Positions 1 through 4,520 of a stretch of 7,401 nucleotides of DNA are shown here, piece after piece. A program made the position numbers and the translations under genes. The notes under the pieces are model-generated. The model did not search any database. It worked only from the letters and a program-made list of their open reading frames with translations, and was not told the origin of the DNA. The DNA is from an uncultured Methanobrevibacter sp. (GTDB taxonomy: Archaea; Methanobacteriota; Methanobacteria; Methanobacteriales; Methanobacteriaceae), in the NCBI GenBank assembly GCA_902783085.1, contig CACZPT010000041.1, positions 1 through 7,401 of the forward strand, given 5' to 3'. How positions within the stretch are numbered: position 1 is the first letter of the stretch; every line of letters begins with the position of its first letter.

Positions 1-31
1 AATTGAAAATTTAACTTGCTTAAATACAGTA

Positions 32-44
32 TTTTTTAAAAAAA
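32..44. terminator. Candidate T-tract terminator (T6A7 tract)
   Basis: A run of six T followed directly by seven A gives a T-tract on either strand: T6 rightward at 32-37 and T7 leftward at 44-38. Archaeal RNA polymerase commonly terminates at oligo-T runs, so this could end transcription in either direction in this gene-free stretch. No adjacent supported gene confirms a role, and such runs also arise by chance in DNA this AT-rich. Confidence 0.25.
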
Positions 45-95
45 GAACTATAAAACTCGTAAAATTAATAAAAGAACTAAATTAGATAATTATTG

Positions 96-146
96 AGTTA
101 TGTGTTTTCCTCATAAAGAATAATATTAAAAAAGAAACACATAACT
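96..146. repeat. Perfect 12-bp inverted repeat (stem-loop)
   Basis: The left arm AGTTATGTGTTT (96-107) is exactly complementary to the right arm AAACACATAACT (135-146). One further G-T pair (108/134) is possible, leaving a loop of about 25 nt. The arms carry several G/C positions, so this is not simply A/T symmetry. It lies between the left edge and the tail end of the leftward gene. It could be a terminator hairpin between convergent genes or part of a small structured RNA. No coding region overlaps it. Confidence 0.6.
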
Positions 147-169
147 AATTTTAAATAAAAGTATATGAA

Positions 170-179
170 TTTATATAAA
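170..179. promoter_or_regulatory. Palindromic TATA-like element with no assigned gene
   Basis: TTTATATAAA is self-complementary and fits an archaeal TATA box on both strands. On the minus strand the preceding bases read AGGTT; on the plus strand they read ATGAA. With the usual spacing of about 26 bases from TATA centre to start site, leftward transcription would begin near 148, at the edge of the 96-146 stem-loop. Rightward transcription would begin near 200 and run antisense to the leftward gene. No ORF follows in either direction. The motif is short and the region AT-rich, so chance is a real alternative. Confidence 0.25.
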
Positions 180-238
180 AACCTAACTGAAATAAAAAGA
201 AATTATGTGGATTTTAAAGAATTGAAATTTTTAACATG

Positions 239-246
239 AAAAAAAA
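239..246 (-). terminator. Oligo-T terminator of the leftward gene
   Basis: Eight consecutive A on the plus strand give a T8 run on the minus strand, starting 7 bases after the TAA stop of the leftward gene (254-256). Oligo-T runs just after a stop are the usual intrinsic termination signal in methanogens. No strong GC hairpin precedes it, and archaea do not need one. The bases between stop and tract are themselves T/A-rich. Confidence 0.5.
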
Positions 247-253
247 TTTAAAT

Positions 254-625
254 TTAGTGGAACCCACAATTACTGCAAGTTTCACATTTTTCTTCTTCAA
301 GAGGATTATAAGTTTTATCTTCCCTCAATGTTGCTGAAACAAAATAAGAATCCATTTCTTCTTTTCGTTTTAATACTGGTGAAAGACCTTTGAATTCACA
401 CCTAATATCCCCAGTTCCACCAATATCTACAAGAATTGGTTCTCCCAATTTAAATCTTCTAAAATAGGTTTCAACTTCATCTTTTATATCTCCCGGCACT
501 CTAAAATTAAAAGATAATATATTATTTTCTTTCATTTTAAGTCCAACATATTTTTGATCAATTTCAAAGTTCAAACCCAATTGTTTTTTAAATATTACAT
601 TAGTACCAATATCTGAAGTTGACAT
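254..625 (-). CDS. Uncharacterised small protein with C-terminal CxxCxxCxxH tail
   Basis: I do not recognise this 123-residue protein and assign no function. It is soluble and charged, with no signal peptide or membrane segment. The middle (about 36-82) alternates hydrophobic strands and glycine turns (LSFNFRVPGD, GEPILVDIGGTGDI), suggesting a small beta-rich domain. An acidic linker (EEE, 110-112) leads to a C-terminal Cys114-x2-Cys117-x2-Cys120-x2-His123, which could bind zinc or an Fe-S centre as the last four-ligand element; an extra Cys lies at 76. An upstream ATG at 631 would add two residues, but AGGGG (632-636) abuts that codon and sits 6 nt from the ATG at 625, so I prefer 625. It is transcribed divergently from the regulator-ligase-Vor operon and shares its promoter region. 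It is probably a real gene: RBS, TATA box and T-tract are all in place. Confidence 0.8.
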   Translation of the reverse strand: MSTSDIGTNVIFKKQLGLNFEIDQKYVGLKMKENNILSFNFRVPGDIKDEVETYFRRFKLGEPILVDIGGTGDIRCEFKGLSPVLKRKEEMDSYFVSATLREDKTYNPLEEEKCETCSNCGFH

Positions 626-631
626 AAACAT

Positions 632-636
632 CCCCT
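632..636 (-). promoter_or_regulatory. RBS that selects the start of the leftward gene
   Basis: On the minus strand AGGGG directly precedes the ATG at 631-629 and lies 6 nt ahead of the ATG at 625-623. Normal Shine-Dalgarno spacing therefore favours the second ATG. The match to the archaeal AGGAGGTGAT consensus is partial. Confidence 0.5.
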
Positions 637-669
637 ATTTTTTCATTTATTATAATAATTATTTTACTA

Positions 670-683
670 TTATATAACTTTTA
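670..683 (-). promoter_or_regulatory. BRE/TATA promoter of the leftward gene
   Basis: Read on the minus strand, TAAAAG (BRE-like, 683-678) precedes TTATATAA (677-670). The expected start site is near 647, giving a leader of roughly 20 nt that holds the AGGGG ribosome-binding site. Geometry and motif both fit an archaeal promoter. Because TTATATAA is self-complementary, orientation rests on the purine-rich BRE side and the downstream gene. Confidence 0.5.
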
Positions 684-728
684 TTCACATATTTAGTTAT
701 GACTTAGATTTTTATGAAATTTTTAGTG

Positions 729-745
729 ATGAAGTGACACTTTAT
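729..745. promoter_or_regulatory. Operator-like inverted repeat between the divergent promoters
   Basis: ATGAAGTGACACTTTAT contains the perfect arms AAGTG (732-736) and CACTT (738-742) around a single central A. Outer AT/AT pairs extend the symmetry to 7 of 8 positions per arm. It is among the few G/C-containing symmetric elements in an otherwise A/T-dominated intergenic region. It lies about 50-65 bp upstream of the TATA boxes of both divergent units. A 17-bp dyad is a plausible target for a dimeric HTH protein, and the adjacent HTH-cupin regulator is the obvious candidate. The binding role is inferred. Confidence 0.35.
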
Positions 746-805
746 GTACAAATTTAATTTAATTGAAAAAATAGTAATTTATAATGAATTATCATGATTT
801 TTAAT

Positions 806-817
806 AAGCTTTAAATA
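806..817 (+). promoter_or_regulatory. BRE/TATA promoter of the regulator-ligase-vor-gat operon
   Basis: AAGC (806-809) followed by TTTAAATA (810-817) matches an archaeal BRE plus TATA box. The predicted start site, about 26 bases from the TATA centre, is near 840, which leaves a leader of about 25 nt ending in the AAGGTG ribosome-binding site. A second, weaker TATA-like sequence, TTTATAAT at 778-785, could serve as an alternative. The 10-12-base gaps downstream leave no room for other obvious promoters, so this one probably drives everything to the right edge. Confidence 0.55.
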
Positions 818-853
818 ATGTAATTATAAATAAATAATATATGTTATAAATTT

Positions 854-859
854 AAGGTG
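854..859 (+). promoter_or_regulatory. RBS that selects the start of the HTH-cupin gene
   Basis: AAGGTG matches the archaeal Shine-Dalgarno core AGGTG and lies 6 nt before the ATG at 866. An in-frame GTG at 857-859 is part of this RBS, so it is very unlikely to be the initiation codon. Confidence 0.7.
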
Positions 860-865
860 TTTACT

Positions 866-1417
866 ATGAATGAATATAACAAAGATATTGGAAATAGGAT
901 TAAAGAATTAAGAGAACTTTCAGACATATCAGTACAAGATATTGCTGGAGAACTAAATGTTGATGCTGCAACTTACAAACAATACGAAAATGGAGAAGTT
1001 GATATTCCTGCAAGTCTTATATATGAACTTGCAAATAAATTTCAAGTAGATTTAAGTTTACTTTTAACTGGTGAAGAAAGTAGGATGAGTATTTTTGATA
1101 TTACCCGTGCAAATAAAGGTATTTCAGTTGAAAGAAGTAAAGAATACAATCACGAAAATTTATGTTCAAGATTTATTCATAAAAAAGCAGAAACATTCTT
1201 AGTAACCGTAGATCCTGAAAAAAATTCAATTCCATCTTTGAATTCACACCCTGGCCAAGAATTTAATTATGTTCTTGAAGGAACACTTAAAATTTACATT
1301 CACAATAACGAATTTATTTTAAATGAAGGAGATTCAATATTTTTTGATTCCAACCACAGGCATGCAATGGTGGCAATGAGTGACAAACCCGCTAAATTTT
1401 TAGCTGTTTTAATGTAG
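866..1417 (+). CDS. XRE-family HTH regulator with C-terminal cupin sensor domain
   Basis: This 183-residue cytoplasmic protein has the common HTH-cupin layout of small-molecule-responsive regulators. Residues 8-66 form a Cro/C1-type helix-turn-helix (IGNRIKELRELSD, then QDIAGEL and the recognition-helix segment TYKQYENGE near 36-44). Residues about 95-183 form a cupin barrel. Motif 1 is visible as His128-Pro-Gly-x-Glu132 leading to YVLEGTLKIYI, and motif 2 as EGDSIFF with His164/His166. His128, Glu132 and His166 are candidate metal ligands. It is first in the operon, 10 nt before an acyl-CoA synthetase, and faces a divergent gene across a region with an inverted repeat. I infer that it controls this operon, and perhaps the divergent gene, in response to an acid, acyl-CoA, oxo acid or amino acid. 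Whether it activates or represses cannot be read from sequence. The ATG at 866 is chosen because the in-frame GTG at 857 lies inside the RBS. Confidence 0.92.
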   Translation: MNEYNKDIGNRIKELRELSDISVQDIAGELNVDAATYKQYENGEVDIPASLIYELANKFQVDLSLLLTGEESRMSIFDITRANKGISVERSKEYNHENLCSRFIHKKAETFLVTVDPEKNSIPSLNSHPGQEFNYVLEGTLKIYIHNNEFILNEGDSIFFDSNHRHAMVAMSDKPAKFLAVLM

Positions 1418-1427
1418 AGGTTATACT

Positions 1428-3092
1428 ATGACATCGGTAATTGGAGATTTTTTAGAGAGAGTGGATTTTAACTCATATGAAGATTTTTATGAGAATTTTA
1501 AGTTAAAATATGAAGATGATTTTAACTTTGGATTTGATGTAGTAGATAAATATGCTGAAATTGATCCTGAAAAAATAGCTTTAATTTGGACTAATGATTA
1601 TGATGAAAAACATACTTTCACATTTAAAGATATGAAAGAATATAGTAATAAAGCTGCAAACTTATTTAAAAGTCAGGGCATCAAAAAAGGCGATAAAGTA
1701 ATGCTTACATTAAAAAACAGATATGAATGGTGGTTCTGTATGGTAGCATTGCATAAAATTGGAGCAATAGCTATACCAGCAACCCATATGTTAAAACTCC
1801 ACGATATTGACTTTAGATTAAAAAATGCAGAAGTAAAACTCGTTGTAAGTGTTGAAGAAGATTCTTTACTTCCTGATTATGAAGAAGCTGAAAAGGAATT
1901 AGGTATTGACTTGAAAAAACTTGTTATTGAAACAGATAGGGATGGCTGGATAAACTTCAATAAAGCTATTAAAGAACAAAGCCCAGTATTTGAAAGACCT
2001 ACCGGCGAGGATGCAACTAAAGCAGACGACATCTTTTTAATTTACTTTACTTCCGGAACTAGTGGACTTCCAAAAATGGTTTCACACAAGCATACTTATG
2101 CATTAGGACATATTCCAACTGCAAAATACTGGCAGAATGTTGTAGAAGATGGAATTCACCACACTGCATCTGATACTGGATGGGGAAAAGCAGTATGGGG
2201 AAATATTTATGGACAATGGATTGCAGGTACCGCAATATTCATTTACGATTACAATAGGTTTAATGGAATAAAATTACTTGAAAAAATTATTGAAAACAAA
2301 GTAACTACATTCTGTGCTCCACCAACAGTTTATAGATTCTTAATTAAAGAAAAAATTGAAGGATATGACTTTTCAAATCTCACATATGTTGCAACAGCAG
2401 GTGAACCTTTACCTCCAGAAGTATCAAAAAGATTTAAAGAAATATCTGGATTAACTATTAAAGAAGGATTCGGTCAAACCGAAACTACATTATCCATAGG
2501 TACTTTCATTTGGTTAGATGCAAAATTAGGTTCAATTGGAAAACCTTCCCCATTATATAATTTAGAATTATTAAATGCTAATGATGAAAAAGTAGAAATT
2601 GGAGAAGAAGGAGAACTTTGTTTTAATGTATCTGATGGTGTGAGCCCAGGATTATTTAAAGAATATTATAAAGATCCTGAAAAGCAAAAAGCACAATGGT
2701 ACAACGGATATTATCACTGTGGAGATACTGCATGGATGGATGAAGACGGATATGTTCATTTTGTAGGAAGAAATGACGATATTATTAAATCATCAGGATA
2801 TCGTATTGGACCTTATGAAGTAGAAAGTGCTGTTTTATCACATGAAGCAGTTACAAATTGTGCTATTACTGCTTATCCTGATGAAATAAGAGGCCAAATT
2901 GTAAAAGCAACAATCATATTGCAACCAGACTATGAACCGTCAGATGAACTTACAAAAGACATTCAAAATCATGTTAAACGTGTTACCGCCCCTTATAAAT
3001 ACCCTAGAATGATTGAATATGTTGATGAAATTCCAGAAACAATTAGTGGTAAAATAAGAAGGGTAGAAATTAGAGATAAAGATAAAAATTAA
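1428..3092 (+). CDS. AMP-forming acyl-CoA synthetase (medium/branched-chain, MACS-like)
   Basis: This 554-residue cytoplasmic enzyme of the ANL (acyl-CoA synthetase/luciferase) superfamily catalyses acid + ATP + CoA to acyl-CoA + AMP + PPi. All core motifs are intact: the phosphate-binding loop TSGTSGLPK (208-216), the adenine-site motif EGFGQTET (346-353), the ribose-binding Asp433 in YHCGDTAW, the hinge region VGRNDDIIKSSGYRIGPYEVE (446-466), and the catalytic C-terminal lysine Lys542 in ETISGKIRR. Length and motif style, with an N-terminal WTND.DE..TFTFKDM block, fit the ACSM/MACS group better than acetyl-CoA synthetase, which is about 100 residues longer. From memory, a characterised Methanosarcina acetivorans member prefers 2-methylbutyrate. 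It sits 10 nt after the regulator and 12 nt before the Vor genes, which points to a branched acid whose CoA ester is a Vor substrate. An aryl acid or propionate cannot be excluded. The RBS AGAGGT overlaps the upstream stop codon. Confidence 0.93.
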   Translation: MTSVIGDFLERVDFNSYEDFYENFKLKYEDDFNFGFDVVDKYAEIDPEKIALIWTNDYDEKHTFTFKDMKEYSNKAANLFKSQGIKKGDKVMLTLKNRYEWWFCMVALHKIGAIAIPATHMLKLHDIDFRLKNAEVKLVVSVEEDSLLPDYEEAEKELGIDLKKLVIETDRDGWINFNKAIKEQSPVFERPTGEDATKADDIFLIYFTSGTSGLPKMVSHKHTYALGHIPTAKYWQNVVEDGIHHTASDTGWGKAVWGNIYGQWIAGTAIFIYDYNRFNGIKLLEKIIENKVTTFCAPPTVYRFLIKEKIEGYDFSNLTYVATAGEPLPPEVSKRFKEISGLTIKEGFGQTETTLSIGTFIWLDAKLGSIGKPSPLYNLELLNANDEKVEIGEEGELCFNVSDGVSPGLFKEYYKDPEKQKAQWYNGYYHCGDTAWMDEDGYVHFVGRNDDIIKSSGYRIGPYEVESAVLSHEAVTNCAITAYPDEIRGQIVKATIILQPDYEPSDELTKDIQNHVKRVTAPYKYPRMIEYVDEIPETISGKIRRVEIRDKDKN

Positions 3093-3104
3093 TGGGAGAT
3101 TATT

Positions 3105-3392
3105 ATGGTTGATGAAGAAATATCATTTCCTGTTATTAACAAAGAAGAATGCAAAGGATGTCAAAGATGTATTGTAGGATGTCCGCAAAATGCAATTCTT
3201 TTATCAGAAGATATGAATAATGCAGGATATCAATATGCTTACTATAGTGGAAATGGATGTACTGGATGTAAAGACTGTTACTTTACTTGTCCTGAACCAT
3301 TAGCACTTGAAGTACACCAATATAAAAAAATTGTTGATGATAAAGTTGGTAAAATGATTAAAGCTAAAGTAGCTAATAAAGGAGGAAAATAA
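3105..3392 (+). CDS. vorC: 2-Oxoisovalerate:ferredoxin oxidoreductase delta subunit (2x[4Fe-4S] ferredoxin)
   Basis: This 95-residue ferredoxin-type subunit carries electrons between the catalytic core and external ferredoxin. It has two complete [4Fe-4S] motifs: Cys16-x2-Cys19-x2-Cys22-x3-Cys26-Pro and Cys52-x2-Cys55-x2-Cys58-x3-Cys62-Pro. A lysine-rich tail (about 73-95) follows the second cluster. It has no twin-arginine signal and is cytoplasmic. Its stop codon directly abuts the ATG of the alpha subunit gene, and its own 3' end (GGAGG at 3381-3385) supplies that gene's RBS, so the two are likely translationally coupled. The ferredoxin-type delta followed by alpha and a fused beta-gamma gene matches the vorC-vorB-vorA set of Methanobacteriales. 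The substrate is assigned by that resemblance; a related aryl-pyruvate or general oxoacid specificity remains possible. The RBS GGGAG (3094-3098) lies 6 nt before the ATG. Confidence 0.88.
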   Translation: MVDEEISFPVINKEECKGCQRCIVGCPQNAILLSEDMNNAGYQYAYYSGNGCTGCKDCYFTCPEPLALEVHQYKKIVDDKVGKMIKAKVANKGGK

Positions 3393-4508
3393 ATGAGTAA
3401 TCAAATGGTTAAAGGAAATACTGCAGTAGTCATTGGTGCAATGTATGCTGGCTGTGATTGTTTCTTTGGATATCCGATTACTCCCGCTAGTGAAATATTG
3501 CATGAAGCATCAAAATATTTCCCAATGGTTGGTAGAAACTTTGTTCAAGCAGAAAGTGAAGAAGCATCGATTAATATGGTTTATGGTGCTTCAGGAACTG
3601 GCCATAGAGTTATGACCTCATCATCAGGACCAGGTATTAGCTTAATGCAGGAAGGATTTACATTTCTTGCAGGAGCAGAATTACCTGCAGTTATTGTGGA
3701 TATTATGAGAGCAGGACCAGGACTTGGAAATATTGGCCCAGAACAGGGAGATTACAATCAAATTGTTAAAGGTGGAGGTCATGGAAACTATAAAAACATA
3801 GTTCTAGCCCCAAATAGTGTTCAAGAAATGTGCGATTTAACAATGAAAGCATTTGAACTTGCAGATAAATGGAGAAACCCAGTTGTTGTTTTAGCCGATG
3901 GTACTTTAGGCCAAATGGCAGAACCACTAGTATTTCCTAAAAAAGCTATTGAACCTAAAAATGATAAAGAATGGGTAGTGAAAGGAACAAAAGAAACAAT
4001 GGATAATCTTATCACTTCAATATTTAACGATTTTAATGATTTAGAAGATTTTAACTTCAAAATCCAAGAAAAATATGCTAAAATTGATGCTGAAGAAGTT
4101 ATTTTTGAAGAATATAAAACTGAAGACGCAGACATTGTTTTAGTCTCATTCGGTATTAGTAGTAGAATTGCAAGATCTGCTGTGGATAAAAGTCGTGAAA
4201 ATGGATTGAAAGTTGGACTTTTAAGACCTATTACATTATCTCCATTCCCAGTTGATAAAATAAAAGAATTATCAGATAAAGGAGTTAGTTTTATTTCAGT
4301 AGAAATGAGTAATGGTCAATTATTAGCAGATGTTCAATTTGCAGCTTTAAGAAAAGAAAATACTTATCTCATAAATAGGATGGGTGGAAACTTAATTGAG
4401 TTAAAACATGTCCTTGCAAAAATTTATGAAATTGCTGGCTTTGAAGATGATAACTTAGATACTTCAAAAAGAAGTGAAGAAAAAGCAAGCCCCAATATTA
4501 TTGATTAA
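3393..4508 (+). CDS. vorB: 2-Oxoisovalerate:ferredoxin oxidoreductase alpha subunit
   Basis: This 371-residue alpha subunit belongs to the thiamine-diphosphate-dependent 2-oxoacid:ferredoxin oxidoreductases, which interconvert a branched 2-oxo acid + CoA + oxidised ferredoxin with acyl-CoA + CO2 + reduced ferredoxin. Domain I (about 1-185) contains the family block GYPITPASEI (26-35), the QAESEEASI segment (52-60) with the conserved Glu54 region, the TSSSGPGISLMQEG loop (75-88), and the RAGPGLG.IGPEQGD segment (106-120). Domain II (about 247-345) has the transketolase-C-like segment LLRPITLSPFP (276-286). The last 20 residues are hydrophilic and probably disordered. The start follows the vorC stop with no intergenic base and uses GGAGG 7 nt upstream. 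The 12-nt gap to vorA indicates one transcript. Specificity for 2-oxoisovalerate rather than 2-oxoglutarate rests on the subunit architecture and the neighbouring ligase. Confidence 0.9.
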   Translation: MSNQMVKGNTAVVIGAMYAGCDCFFGYPITPASEILHEASKYFPMVGRNFVQAESEEASINMVYGASGTGHRVMTSSSGPGISLMQEGFTFLAGAELPAVIVDIMRAGPGLGNIGPEQGDYNQIVKGGGHGNYKNIVLAPNSVQEMCDLTMKAFELADKWRNPVVVLADGTLGQMAEPLVFPKKAIEPKNDKEWVVKGTKETMDNLITSIFNDFNDLEDFNFKIQEKYAKIDAEEVIFEEYKTEDADIVLVSFGISSRIARSAVDKSRENGLKVGLLRPITLSPFPVDKIKELSDKGVSFISVEMSNGQLLADVQFAALRKENTYLINRMGGNLIELKHVLAKIYEIAGFEDDNLDTSKRSEEKASPNIID

Positions 4509-4520
4509 GGATGTGGAAAA

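Noticed and set aside
2..85. Open plus-strand frame of 27 codons from the left edge to TAG, possibly the 3' end of a gene
   Set aside because: It is short, AT-rich, shows no recognisable motif, and a run this long is expected by chance in one of six frames. The hairpin just after it keeps it worth checking, but it is not supported as a CDS.
220..235. ATTGAAAT, resembling the 3' end of some archaeal CRISPR repeats, with a similar AATTGAAAATTTAAC at 1-15
   Set aside because: There are only two imperfect AT-rich matches, with no repeat of about 30 bp and no spacer periodicity.
236..337. Small plus-strand ORF starting at ATG 236
   Set aside because: It has no ribosome-binding site, a low-complexity Phe/Lys-rich product, and lies antisense to the better supported leftward gene.
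781..798. Small palindromes ATAATGAATTAT and ATCATGAT upstream of the operon promoter
   Set aside because: They are short, almost purely A/T, and expected often at this composition; the AAGTG-A-CACTT dyad is the stronger operator candidate.
857..865. GTG start giving a 3-residue longer HTH-cupin protein
   Set aside because: The GTG is part of the AAGGTG Shine-Dalgarno sequence that serves the ATG at 866.
3300..3503. Minus-strand open frame across the vorC/vorB junction
   Set aside because: It is antisense to two strongly supported genes, has a low-complexity Ser/Phe/Asn-rich product, and no RBS or promoter.
3433..3615. Plus-strand open frame inside vorB in another reading frame
   Set aside because: It overlaps conserved alpha-subunit motifs and shows no domain of its own.
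3821..4135. Minus-strand open frame inside vorB
   Set aside because: It is a Ser-rich shadow of AT-rich coding sequence with no family resemblance.
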